In this document: positions 24,490 through 32,578 of the stretch, in pieces | Layout: each line of letters begins with the position of its first letter | Position numbering within the stretch: position 1 is the first letter of the stretch | Translations under genes and position numbers: made by a program | Source of the DNA: Clostridiales bacterium | GTDB taxonomy: Bacteria; Bacillota; Clostridia; Christensenellales; Aristaeellaceae | Reading direction: 5' to 3' | Assembly: GCA_015056305.1 (NCBI GenBank) | Contig: SVGO01000005.1 | Coordinates: 1 to 50,890, forward strand | Length of the DNA: 50,890 nucleotides | Notes under the pieces: generated by a model | What the model was told of the DNA's origin: nothing | The model's input: the letters and a program-made list of their open reading frames with translations, nothing else | The model's database searches: none

Positions 24490-25875
24490 TTACTCAACCA
24501 AAAGGTCGTACCATACCTCGCCGGAATCTTCGTGACCCTGTATGCGCGCATACAGGCGCAGCGTCTGACCGCTGAGCGCCCCCGGTTCGCAGGCATAAAG
24601 CGTATCCGCGCCGTAATCCTGCAGCAGCGTTTCGCTGCCGTCCTGCTCAAGCAGGACGAACTTGTATTCCGGCCGGAACATGACGTAGTGGTTGCAGTCG
24701 CCAAGGAACACGTCCTGCGTCCTGGCCAGATCAGTCACGCGCGCCTCGTCCTGCTCCAGCGCAGGATTCCACTCGCTGCCCGGCTGATATGCCGTGATCC
24801 AGCAGTTGGTGGTGAAATTGAGCGAATCCAGATACTGCCAGCGGTTTTCATAGAAGAGACCGCTGACGTCCTCACCGGCGGCATAGGCGTTGAACACGCG
24901 GGTAAATGCCCGGGAGAGGATGTCCGCACCGTCGCCGACCATGTGATACAGATCAAAGAAGTACTGATCCAGATTGGGCATCAGCTCAGGCCTGGCAAAG
25001 GAAAAATTGAAGCACGGCACACCCATCCCGGCACAGAATTTCATCAGGCTGTCGTTGTAATCCAGAAAGCCCGGCTCAGCCAGCGCGTGCGAGGTGTGGT
25101 TGGGATAGATGACAACCATGAGCTTCGCGCCGTTTTCCTCGCAGAGCTGCTTGTAGATTTCAAGCTGCTCCTTGGAGCCGTCAAAGAGCTCATAATGATA
25201 GCCTGTGTATTCGCGGATGACCGTGCGGATCAGATCGTCCGCGCGCTCGTCGGTCTCGTGGCGCAGAAAGCCGCTGCCCTGATAGGAGACCGTCGGGTCC
25301 ATGTCCGGCAGAAGGCGCTCGTACATTTTCTGCGGAAAATAGCGCAGGCCGATGGTCTTGACCACATCGGAGATGGACTGCGCGCCGAAGCCGCGCATCA
25401 TCAGCAGACGGTCGAGATAATAGCCATCCTCCTTGCAGGTGCGCAGGTAGTAGTCGAGCATATTGGCAGGATCGGAGAGGAACGGCATGAGCTTGTACTG
25501 CGCCTCTGTCGCCTCGCGCACGGTAATGAAATTGTACGGCTCTGTGACCAGCACCACCCACTCGGGCGAGTTGGTCTCAAAGAGCTCGCGCGTAAGCGCA
25601 ATGGACGCGGGCATGGAGGCTGTCGGCACGGTGGCACAGAAGGCCGTCTTGCCGGTTTCCTCGGTGATAAGCTGCGCGTTGAAGTGATCGCGCACGATTG
25701 AGGAGCCTACCAGCGCCAGCTCGATGTCGCTGCGCTGCTGCATTTCGCTTATGGTCAGGCGGGCGATGGTGTCCGTCTGGATCAGATGTGTATTGGCAAA
25801 GACGATTACGAGCGCAAAGCCCAGCAGAAAGAGGGCAAGCTTTGCCATGCCAGAAAGAATCGGATGCTTTTTCAC
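24490..25875 (-). CDS. DltD/AlgX-like membrane-anchored SGNH-type protein
   Basis: A 461-residue protein with one N-terminal membrane anchor (LALFLLGFALVIVFANTHL) and an extracytoplasmic domain. ALVGSSIVRDHF is a GDSL/SGNH-like nucleophile block, and FFDLYHMVGDGADIL provides the Asp-x-x-His end of a catalytic triad, as in DltD and AlgX/AlgJ partners of MBOAT acyltransferases. The last 100 or so residues look like an added beta domain. The start is GTG 25875 with GGAGG upstream, 12 nt past the MBOAT stop. I infer that it works with the MBOAT protein to transfer an acyl or aminoacyl group onto an envelope polymer; it differs enough from DltD that the acceptor may not be teichoic acid. Confidence 0.75.
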   Translation of the reverse strand: MKKHPILSGMAKLALFLLGFALVIVFANTHLIQTDTIARLTISEMQQRSDIELALVGSSIVRDHFNAQLITEETGKTAFCATVPTASMPASIALTRELFETNSPEWVVLVTEPYNFITVREATEAQYKLMPFLSDPANMLDYYLRTCKEDGYYLDRLLMMRGFGAQSISDVVKTIGLRYFPQKMYERLLPDMDPTVSYQGSGFLRHETDERADDLIRTVIREYTGYHYELFDGSKEQLEIYKQLCEENGAKLMVVIYPNHTSHALAEPGFLDYNDSLMKFCAGMGVPCFNFSFARPELMPNLDQYFFDLYHMVGDGADILSRAFTRVFNAYAAGEDVSGLFYENRWQYLDSLNFTTNCWITAYQPGSEWNPALEQDEARVTDLARTQDVFLGDCNHYVMFRPEYKFVLLEQDGSETLLQDYGADTLYACEPGALSGQTLRLYARIQGHEDSGEVWYDLLVE

Positions 25876-25887
25876 AGCCTGCCTCCT

Positions 25888-27447
25888 TTAGAAAATCGCA
25901 TACATGAAGCCGGCGTTTGCGGCGTTTGCGCCCATGAAATTTGCCAGCACGAAATACATGAACACATACAGCAGAATCACGCGGGGAACGACGGGCAGCG
26001 CGAGCACACGCTCGCGGATGCGCATGCCGCGCTCCTGAAGGACGGAAACGGCGATGAGCAGCAGCGTCGCCCAGGCGAGGATGGCATAATCGCTATTCAT
26101 CAGCCCAAGCTCGAGCAGCGTGCCGTCCGAAAGCTGCGCAAAGGCCGGGGCGAAGAAGGTCTTGCCCAGCATCGCAAAGGCGTCGCCCGCGCGCAGCGCA
26201 CGATCGAAATACCAGCCGATGTTCACGATGATGAACGTGCGCAGCACGCGCCAGACGTAGAACGCGCGGGAAGAGACGACGCGCTCGCCAAGGCGCTCGT
26301 TTGCGCGCTTGTAGAGCGGTTCGAGCAGCGCGCTCATGGCGAGGATCAGGCCGTTGTACAGGCCCCAGAGGACATAATTCATCGTCGCGCCATGCCAGAT
26401 GCCCACCAGCAGGAAGACCACGATATTGCCCAGCGCAGCCGGCAGCGCGCGGCCGAACGCCGCTCCGAATCGCGCTTTGGCCGACTTGGAGAGCTTGCTG
26501 ACGGGTTTGAGCAGCGCGAAGGGATAGAACACGTAGTCGCGCATCCACGCGCCCAGCGAGATATGCCATCTGCGCCAGAAGTCGCCCAGGGAGATGGCGA
26601 AGTACGGACGCTTGAAGTTCGGGGCGAGGCGGATGCCGAAGAGCTCTGCGATGCCCGTGACCAGATCGATGCCGCCGGAGAAGTCGCAGTACTGCTGCAG
26701 GGAATAGAACAGCACAGCGATGACGATCACCGCGCCGCCGTACTCGCCGTGGTTTTCGAATACCGCGTTGACCAGCGGCAGCGCGCGGTCGGCGATGACC
26801 TTCTTTTTGAAGAAGCCCCACAGCATCAGCAGCGCGCCGCGGTGGATGTTGGTCATCTCAAAGCGATGCGGCGTGGTGAGCTGGCTGGCGAGCTGGTCGT
26901 GGCGCGCGATCGGGCCCTGGATCAGCTGCGGAAAAAAGGAGACGAACAGCGCGAATTTTGCGGGATTCTTCTCCGGGGCGTATTTTCCGTTGGATACGTC
27001 GATGAGATAGCCCATCGACTGGAACGTGTAAAACGAGATGCCCAGCGGCAGCAGCAGATTGAGCGCAGGGCGGCCCATCGCCTCGAGCACGGGCGATGTG
27101 TACTTGAGCAGCGCGAGCACGCCGAAGTTGAGCAGGAGCACCGCCCAGAAGACGATGCGCTGGCGATTCTTCGCCTTCGCCTTGAGCGCCTTTTTGCCCG
27201 CGGCGTCGAGTTCGGCTTTTCTCGCTTTGAGTTCGGCCTTGCTCTTTTCGCCGATGGCGCCAATGCAAAGCGCGCCCGCCCAGGTGGAGAGCGTGGTGAG
27301 CAGCATGAACGGCAGAGCGTTCATGCCGCAGTAGGAGTAGTAGATATAGCTGACGAGCAGCAGAAGCACCCACTTGAAGCGGTCGGGGCACAGATAATAC
27401 AGCCCGGCGCACAGGAATGCGAATACAATCAGGGTAAACAATGACAT
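25888..27447 (-). CDS. MBOAT-family O-acyltransferase (AlgI/DltB-like)
   Basis: A 519-residue polytopic membrane protein. The conserved block LGDFWRRWHISLGAWMRDYVFYP, quoted as LGDFWRRWHISL and WMRDYVFYP, and the catalytic His in GIWHGATMNYVLWG are diagnostic of AlgI-type MBOAT proteins, which move an acyl group from a cytoplasmic donor across the membrane. A charged Lys/Ala-rich loop (KAELKARKAELDAAGKKALK) follows the third membrane span. GAGGAAA precedes ATG 27447, and a TTGACA promoter lies upstream. It is the first gene of the leftward dlt-like cluster. Confidence 0.9.
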   Translation of the reverse strand: MSLFTLIVFAFLCAGLYYLCPDRFKWVLLLLVSYIYYSYCGMNALPFMLLTTLSTWAGALCIGAIGEKSKAELKARKAELDAAGKKALKAKAKNRQRIVFWAVLLLNFGVLALLKYTSPVLEAMGRPALNLLLPLGISFYTFQSMGYLIDVSNGKYAPEKNPAKFALFVSFFPQLIQGPIARHDQLASQLTTPHRFEMTNIHRGALLMLWGFFKKKVIADRALPLVNAVFENHGEYGGAVIVIAVLFYSLQQYCDFSGGIDLVTGIAELFGIRLAPNFKRPYFAISLGDFWRRWHISLGAWMRDYVFYPFALLKPVSKLSKSAKARFGAAFGRALPAALGNIVVFLLVGIWHGATMNYVLWGLYNGLILAMSALLEPLYKRANERLGERVVSSRAFYVWRVLRTFIIVNIGWYFDRALRAGDAFAMLGKTFFAPAFAQLSDGTLLELGLMNSDYAILAWATLLLIAVSVLQERGMRIRERVLALPVVPRVILLYVFMYFVLANFMGANAANAGFMYAIF

Positions 27448-27488
27448 GGCGTTTCCTCAGATGGTCGGAAAAATAAGCAGCGGGGACA

Positions 27489-27517
27489 ACGATAGCATGG
27501 TTTGCGTTTGGTGTCAA
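27489..27517 (-). promoter_or_regulatory. Promoter of the dlt-like cluster
   Basis: Minus-strand TTGACA (27517-27512), 17-bp spacer, TATCGT (27494-27489), about 42 nt upstream of the MBOAT start. The remaining intergenic stretch to 27818 holds the divergent promoter described next and no gene. Confidence 0.65.
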
Positions 27518-27660
27518 GGCAGCAGAGCCGGTTTAACCAACCATTTTCACAGATGCTGGATGGTCTTATGATGGTCATACATATTCAATCTATATTATAG
27601 CATGAAAGCATGCAAAGCGCGTATCCAATTTTGCTGATACATTCCATATAAAAGCCTGCC

Positions 27661-27689
27661 TTGCGCAGGAAAGTGGATTCTGATACAAT
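27661..27689 (+). promoter_or_regulatory. Promoter of the AbrB-type membrane protein
   Basis: TTGCGC (27661-27666), 17-bp spacer, TACAAT (27684-27689); a leader of about 120 nt follows. Confidence 0.55.
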
Positions 27690-27818
27690 GAACCACAGAA
27701 AACGGCGGAAATGCTGCTGCCGTTATAGAGCCGGTGTGCCGTGAAAGCGGAAGGCGGATCGGCGAATCCGGGAGAACTGTGCAGAAATAACCTCTTAAAT
27801 AAGCGGGAGGTGGTGCTC

Positions 27819-28865
27819 ATGACACCATGGATGCAGCTTCTGCTGACCATCCTGTGCGCCCTGGTGGTGGGCTATCTGCTTGACCGCATCCATCTGCCCG
27901 GCGGCATGATGATTGGCGCGGTAATAGGCAGCTGCCTTCTGGGTGTGACGACGGGACAGGCGAACATGCCCGGAACGGCCAAAACCATCGCGCAGATCAT
28001 CGCCGGCGCCTTTATCGGATCCGGCATCACGCGCGACGACGTCCGTCAGATGAAGAGGGTCGTAAGACCCGCGCTGATTCTGATGCCATGCCTTCTTGCG
28101 ATCAATATCATCAGTGGCCTGCTGATTTATCGTGTCAGCGATCTGGATCTGATGACGGCGCTGATGTGCTGTGTTCCCGGCGGTATCAGCGATATTCCGA
28201 TGATCGCTGCCGATATGGGTGCAGATCCGTCCGTCGTTGTGACGATGCAGTTCATCCGTTTGGTGCTGGGCATCGGCTGTTTTCCGCTGATGATCCGGTT
28301 TGTCACCGGGGGAGAGAATGCGGGCAGAACCCGGGTTATCAAGACCAAAAAGAAGAAAGACTATCAGGCAAAGTATATTGCGCTCACATTCGCTGTGGCG
28401 GCCGTCTGCGGTCTGATTGGCAAGGCGTCGCCGATGCCCTCGGGTACGATGGGCTTTGCGACGCTGGGCAGCATCGCGTTTGCCTGTGCTTTCCCCGGCA
28501 GGGCTCAGATGCCGCGCCTGCTGCGCAAGCTGGCTCAGCTGCTTTCGGGGGCTTATGTCGGCGCGAGCATCGGTACTGCGCAGCTGCGGCTGCTCGCAAC
28601 GCTGGGCCTTCCGGTTGTGATCCTGATTACGGGTTACACGCTGGGCTGCTTTGTCATCGGTTTTTTGCTCTGTCGTGCAGGCTGCTTCAGCAGGCGTGAG
28701 GGCATGCTTGCCGCCACACCAGCGGGCGCGAGCGACATGGCGCTCATCAGCGCCGACCTTGGCGTTTCCAATGCCAAACTGATTGTTTTGCAGGTACTGC
28801 GGCTTGTGGTCGTGGTACTCGTATTCCCATCCATTCTGAGCTTTGTTTTGCATCTGTTTGCATGA
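27819..28865 (+). CDS. AbrB-family (PF05145) integral membrane protein
   Basis: A 348-residue membrane protein of the duplicated AbrB/ammonia-monooxygenase-like family (not the AbrB transcription factor). Each half has the repeated signature seen in PGGMMIGAVIGSCLL and MPSGTMGFATLGSIAF, with the second motif CVPGGISDIPMIAADMGAD and ATPAGASDMALISADLGV recurring. About nine to ten hydrophobic segments are visible. The function is unproven; family members are proposed to be transporters or regulators of surface or export processes. GGGAGG 9 nt before ATG 27819 supports this start over an upstream in-frame ATG at 27741. It is monocistronic, with a terminator downstream. Confidence 0.88.
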   Translation: MTPWMQLLLTILCALVVGYLLDRIHLPGGMMIGAVIGSCLLGVTTGQANMPGTAKTIAQIIAGAFIGSGITRDDVRQMKRVVRPALILMPCLLAINIISGLLIYRVSDLDLMTALMCCVPGGISDIPMIAADMGADPSVVVTMQFIRLVLGIGCFPLMIRFVTGGENAGRTRVIKTKKKKDYQAKYIALTFAVAAVCGLIGKASPMPSGTMGFATLGSIAFACAFPGRAQMPRLLRKLAQLLSGAYVGASIGTAQLRLLATLGLPVVILITGYTLGCFVIGFLLCRAGCFSRREGMLAATPAGASDMALISADLGVSNAKLIVLQVLRLVVVVLVFPSILSFVLHLFA

Positions 28866-28881
28866 CGGGCTGACAACGGAG

Positions 28882-28915
28882 AAAAGGACGCGGAGCTTGG
28901 GCTTTGCGTCCTTTT
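28882..28915 (+). terminator. Rho-independent terminator of the AbrB-type gene
   Basis: AAAAGGACGC (28882-28891) pairs with GCGTCCTTTT (28906-28915), running into CGTT. Confidence 0.75.
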
Positions 28916-28929
28916 CGTTGAGGAGGAAT

Positions 28930-29195
28930 GTGGATACTAAGCTACGTAAGCCCTCATTGTCGCTCCTGGGGATCGTCCCCCCTGCGCCAAACTACAGTGG
29001 CGAACAACGTTCGCCCGCGGTCATCAAGAATGAACCTTCGATCCTCTGGGCGCTTATACCTCCCAGGCGTTCGGAAGGGGGTATGGGAGTCCAGAGGGAT
29101 GTAGGGGGAAATCCGAATTTCCCCCTCATCCTTCTGGGCCCAGCGCAGCGCGTAGCTTGTTGCGCTTTGCGCATAGATTCTATCGAAGTATAGCG
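28930..29195. other. Palindrome-rich intergenic DNA without a convincing gene
   Basis: This part of the 650-bp gap contains several stems: GGGGA-TCG-TCCCC near 28970, ATCCTCTGG (29040s) with CCAGAGGGAT (29090s), and AGGGGGAAAT-CCG-ATTTCCCCCT near 29105-29128. A 109-codon open frame on the minus strand spans it and the adjoining repeat but has no ribosome site, no domain and no coding character, so I do not call it a gene. It may be a folded RNA or a composite repeat island attached to copy R8. Confidence 0.5.
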
Positions 29196-29330
29196 GAATC
29201 TCAATTGTCGCCTGGCGGCTCCTCTGAGATTCTTGCTTGGCTGGCGCTTCGCGCATGGGATACGTTGGGGATTTCATCCCCAAACCCCTGACAAGGGACT
29301 TCGCCCCTTGACCCCATGTACGCTTCGCGC
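29196..29330 (-). repeat. Dispersed hairpin repeat, copy R8 with P0 hairpin
   Basis: Minus orientation. P0 stem GAATCTCA (29196-29203)/TGAGATTC (29225-29232) with loop GTCGCCTGGCGGCT; then GCGCTTCGCGCATGGG, ACGTT, P3 GGGGAT-TTC-ATCCCC (29267-29281), P2 CAAGGGAC-TTC-GCCCCTTG (29292-29310), CCCATG, and GCTTCGCG. Outer strands CATGGG/CCCATG pair over six bases. From TGCGCTTCGCGCATGGG on, about 70 bp are nearly identical to copy R10. Confidence 0.8.
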
Positions 29331-29514
29331 GCTCTTACGCTACTTTATCTTCCTTTTGCATCCTAAGCTTTCTTGAAGAGCTGAGTCTTTCCATCTCCTC
29401 AGGCACTAGCTTTTTTGCCTGTCATCCTGTATAATAAACTTAGACCCATCTGCGCCGGTAGGGCGCAGCGGTACTTCCATGCGCATCGCGCAAAATGAAA
29501 TGGAGGAAATAGAT

Positions 29515-29850
29515 ATGAAATTGATCGTAGCAATCGTTCAGGACGAAGATTCCGGCCGCCTTGTGTCCGCTCTGATGGATAATGGCTTCCGTGTCACCAA
29601 GTTGGCCACCACCGGCGGTTTCCTGCGCGCGGGCAATACCACGCTCATCAGCGGCGTGGAGGATGATCAGCTTGACAACGCGCTGGGCATCATCGAAAAG
29701 ATCTGCAAAAGCCGTGAACAGATCACCGCGTCCGCCGCGCCCATGGGATCTACCGCGGCCGGCGGCGTGTATGTGCCGTATCCGATCCGCGTGACCGTCG
29801 GCGGTGCGACCGTGTTTGTGCTGGAGGTCAGCCAGTTCCTGAAGGTGTAA
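29515..29850 (+). CDS. darA: Cyclic-di-AMP-binding PII-like protein DarA (YaaQ)
   Basis: A 111-residue PII-like trimeric signal protein binding c-di-AMP. The start MKLIVAIVQDEDSG, the T-loop region KLATTGGFLRAGNTTLISGVED (in parts KLATTGGFLRAGN and TTLISGVED) and the ending ATVFVLEVSQF match DarA/PstA. GGAGGAAA 5 nt before ATG 29515 sets the start; a more upstream ATG would include the leader. A TATAAT -10 lies at 29430-29435. Synteny with holB and ricT mirrors yaaQ-holB-yaaT in Bacillus. Its target is unknown. Confidence 0.93.
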   Translation: MKLIVAIVQDEDSGRLVSALMDNGFRVTKLATTGGFLRAGNTTLISGVEDDQLDNALGIIEKICKSREQITASAAPMGSTAAGGVYVPYPIRVTVGGATVFVLEVSQFLKV

Positions 29851-29851
29851 T

Positions 29852-30838
29852 ATGCTCTCGTTTGAGGATTTCAAGGGGCAATCTGCGCATATCGGACAGC
29901 TGCACGGCGATTTTGCCGGGCGCACGTTTGTGCATGCGTATCTGCTTTGCGGCCCGAAAGGAACGGGCAAGCGCTCCGTCGCGCGCCTTTGCGCGATGGC
30001 GGCTGTGTGCCGCGGCGAGGGCACAAGGCCCTGCGGGCAGTGCGGCCCGTGCAGGCGTATTCTGAGCGATACGCATCCGGATCTGCATACCATTTTGCCG
30101 GAGAAGGGCAAGCAGACCATCGGCGTGAATGTCCTTCGCGATGTGCTCGCGGAGGTCGGCGTCAAGTCGTTTGAAGCCTCGACCAAGGTGCTTGTCTTTC
30201 CGGAGGCGGAGCGCATGACGCCCGCCGCGCAGAATTGCCTGCTCAAGACGCTGGAAGAGCCGCCGCAGGATACGGTGTTCTTTCTGATCACCGAGCAGCC
30301 GGGTTCTATGCTGCCTACCATCGTCTCCCGCTGCCGCGTGATCCGGTTCCATCCGCTGAGCCTGGAGGACTGTGAAAAGCGGCTGATCGCGCTGGGGCTT
30401 GCGCCGATGGACGCCAAGCGCCGCGCGCGCATGGCCGAAGGCTGCGTGGGACAAGCGCTGGCGATCGGCGAAGAACGCCTTGCGCTGATGGAAAAGGTGA
30501 CAGGTGACGTGTTTTCTGTGCATCGCAGCGGCGATGTGCTTTCTGTTGTGAATCTTTATAAAGACGATAAGGAACGCCAGAAGATGGTGATGGACCTGCT
30601 GGAGAGCGCCGTGCGGGATATCCTGCTGGCGCAGGCCGGCAGGACCTCGCTGGAGGATGGCGGCTATGCGCGCGAGGCGGCAAGCTATGCGCGCACGGTG
30701 CCGCTTTCCGGCGGCCTTGCGCTCGCATCCCAAATCACCAGGGCGCGCATGATGCTTGCGAGCAATGTGTCGTTCGCGGCGGCGTTTGAGTCCGTCTTGC
30801 TGAAAATATCGGAGGAATATGCCAAATGGCCATGGTAA
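29852..30838 (+). CDS. holB: DNA polymerase III delta-prime subunit
   Basis: A 328-residue clamp-loader subunit. It has the AAA+ P-loop GPKGTGKRS (about 34-42), the zinc-binding CGQCGPCRRI cluster, the conserved EAERMTPAAQNCLLKTLEEPP and sensor-like TIVSRCR. It assembles with tau and delta to load the sliding clamp. The ATG follows the darA stop by one base and its 3' end overlaps ricT by 13 bp. Confidence 0.92.
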   Translation: MLSFEDFKGQSAHIGQLHGDFAGRTFVHAYLLCGPKGTGKRSVARLCAMAAVCRGEGTRPCGQCGPCRRILSDTHPDLHTILPEKGKQTIGVNVLRDVLAEVGVKSFEASTKVLVFPEAERMTPAAQNCLLKTLEEPPQDTVFFLITEQPGSMLPTIVSRCRVIRFHPLSLEDCEKRLIALGLAPMDAKRRARMAEGCVGQALAIGEERLALMEKVTGDVFSVHRSGDVLSVVNLYKDDKERQKMVMDLLESAVRDILLAQAGRTSLEDGGYAREAASYARTVPLSGGLALASQITRARMMLASNVSFAAAFESVLLKISEEYAKWPW

Positions 30839-32100
30839 TCAGGGTGCGCTTCAAGCGCGCCAGCAAGCTGTATGATTTTGATCCGGCCGGACTGGATCTG
30901 CATAACGGCATGCATGTTGTGACGGAAACCGCGCGCGGCGTGGAGCTGGGCGAGTGCATGTCCGGCATCATGGAAGTGCCCGACGAGCGCATTGCCGCGC
31001 CGCTTAAGCCGATCATTCGCATCGCGACCGAGCAGGATATGCTCACCCAGAAGCGCAACGAGGAATACGAAAAGGAAGCGTTCGATATTGCCATCGAGCG
31101 TATTGCCGAGCATAATCTGGAGATGAAGCTGGTCGACGTGGAATACGCGTTTGACCACTCGAAGATCATCTTCTATTTCACGGCCAACGGCCGCGTGGAT
31201 TTCCGCCTGCTGGTCAAGAATCTGGCCAGCATCTTCAAGACCCGCATCGAGCTGCGCCAGATCGGCGTGCGCGACGAGGCAAAGATGCTCGGCGGCATCG
31301 GTCCGTGCGGACGGCCGATCTGCTGCCGCACGTTCCTGGGCGATTTTACGCCGGTGTCGATCAAGATGGCGAAGGAGCAGAATCTTTCGCTCAATCCGAC
31401 CAAGATTTCCGGCCTGTGTGACAGGCTGATGTGCTGCCTGAAGTACGAGCAGGATCAGTATGAGGCAACCCGCAAGCGCATGCCGCGCGTGGGCCGCGAG
31501 ATCATCACGCCGGACGGTGTGGGCACGATCAATGCGATCAACGTGCTGGAGGAGACCGTGCGCGTGCGCATCGCTGTGGGCGATACGTTTGAGCTGCGCG
31601 AGTATCCCATCGACGACTGCCAGAAACCGGAGCAATACAGCGCGCCTGCCAGCGAAAAGGCGGCGGAGAAGAACGAGCGCCGCGAGAAGCCGGACAAGGC
31701 AGAGAAGAACGAAAAGCCTGAGAAGAACGACAAGGCCGACAGGGGCGAGCGCCGCGAAAAGGCGGACAAGCCGGACAGGGCCGAGCGCCGCGAAAAGGCA
31801 GAAAAGGCCGAGAAGGGCGAGCGCCGCGAGAAGCAGGACAAGGGCGATAAGGGCGACAGGCAGGAGCGTGCGCCGAAGCAGAAGCGCCCAGAACGTCCGG
31901 AGCGCGGCGAGAAGCAGAGCAAAGGCGAGCATTTCGAGCAGCAGGGAGAACGGGCAAGCAAGCCGCGCAATGAAAAGCGCGCAAAGCAGCAAAAACCGAT
32001 GAATCCCAATGCCGCGCCGAAGAGCGCGGAAAGCAGGCCTGCGGCCGAAGCGGACGCGCTTGAAATCGTGGAAGAGACGGGCGTAGAAGACCTGCTGTAA
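30826..32100 (+). CDS. ricT: RicT (YaaT), PSP1-domain protein with long charged tail
   Basis: A 424-residue protein. Residues 1 to about 265 are the PSP1/RicT core, with cysteines in GGIGPCGRPICCRTFLGDF and LCDRLMCCLKYEQDQYE that bind the FeS clusters of the RicAFT complex in Bacillus, which acts on RNase Y-mediated mRNA maturation. Residues of about 280-400 are a low-complexity Lys/Glu/Arg/Asp tail with repeats of ERREKADKPDR type, absent from the short Bacillus protein. GGAGGA 9 nt before ATG 30826 supports the start. It is the last gene of the darA operon. Confidence 0.92.
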   Translation: MAMVIRVRFKRASKLYDFDPAGLDLHNGMHVVTETARGVELGECMSGIMEVPDERIAAPLKPIIRIATEQDMLTQKRNEEYEKEAFDIAIERIAEHNLEMKLVDVEYAFDHSKIIFYFTANGRVDFRLLVKNLASIFKTRIELRQIGVRDEAKMLGGIGPCGRPICCRTFLGDFTPVSIKMAKEQNLSLNPTKISGLCDRLMCCLKYEQDQYEATRKRMPRVGREIITPDGVGTINAINVLEETVRVRIAVGDTFELREYPIDDCQKPEQYSAPASEKAAEKNERREKPDKAEKNEKPEKNDKADRGERREKADKPDRAERREKAEKAEKGERREKQDKGDKGDRQERAPKQKRPERPERGEKQSKGEHFEQQGERASKPRNEKRAKQQKPMNPNAAPKSAESRPAAEADALEIVEETGVEDLL

Positions 32101-32176
32101 TTCAGCATGTTTGTTGCATATAACAATATTTGGGCTGGATTGGGAACTGAATATTGATGGAAATTGACAAAACGTC

Positions 32177-32205
32177 TTGCAATTTGGGGAATCTCGTGAT
32201 AGAAT
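32177..32205 (+). promoter_or_regulatory. Promoter of the small ferredoxin gene
   Basis: TTGCAA (32177-32182), 17-bp spacer, TAGAAT (32200-32205). A TTGACA at 32164 is too far from the -10 to be used. Confidence 0.65.
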
Positions 32206-32246
32206 AAACACACTAAAAAACACAAATTCTTTGGAGGTATACTGTT

Positions 32247-32417
32247 ATGGCATACGTTATCAATGATGATTGCATCTCCTGCGGCGTCTGCGCCGGCAAC
32301 TGCCCGGTCAACGCGATCTCCGAGGGCGAAGGCAAGTACGTGATCGACGCTGATACCTGCATCGACTGCGGCGCTTGCGCCGAGAACTGCCCGGTGGCGG
32401 CTCCGGTTCAGGGCTAA
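32247..32417 (+). CDS. 2[4Fe-4S] ferredoxin
   Basis: A 56-residue clostridial-type ferredoxin, below common gene-finding length cutoffs. Both cluster motifs are intact: CISCGVCAGNCP and CIDCGACAENCP, each Cys-x2-Cys-x2-Cys-x3-Cys-Pro, in the order expected for two cubane clusters. TTGGAGG 10 nt before ATG 32247, a dedicated promoter and a terminator make it a strong monocistronic gene. It carries low-potential electrons in anaerobic metabolism, for example for ferredoxin-linked oxidoreductases; specific partners are not adjacent. Confidence 0.97.
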   Translation: MAYVINDDCISCGVCAGNCPVNAISEGEGKYVIDADTCIDCGACAENCPVAAPVQG

Positions 32418-32430
32418 TCCTTGATCATCT

Positions 32431-32460
32431 GACATCCCGGTTTTCCGGGGTGTCTTTTTT
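32431..32460 (+). terminator. Terminator of the ferredoxin gene
   Basis: GACATCCCGG-TTTT-CCGGGGTGTC (one G-U pair) followed by TTTTTT. Confidence 0.8.
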
Positions 32461-32527
32461 GTTGCAAAACAGAAACCCAAATTGAAAAAGGCAGCCGCGC
32501 TCAATAAGCGCTGGTAAAGCGGGCGGC

Positions 32528-32556
32528 TTTACATTTTTTCTGATTTTGATTATAAT
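32528..32556 (+). promoter_or_regulatory. Promoter of the CapA-P1 peptidase pair
   Basis: TTTACA (32528-32533), 17-bp spacer, TATAAT (32551-32556), about 20 nt before the first start codon. Confidence 0.7.
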
Positions 32557-32578
32557 AATACAGACGAAAGGGCGGGTG

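Noticed and set aside
25786-27444. 552-codon plus-strand open frame opposite MBOAT
   Set aside because: Shadow frame of a well-supported membrane acyltransferase; product is Arg/Gln/His-rich without a domain.
28954-29283. 109-codon minus-strand open frame in the gap after the AbrB-type gene
   Set aside because: It spans palindromes and repeat R8, lacks a ribosome site and coding character.
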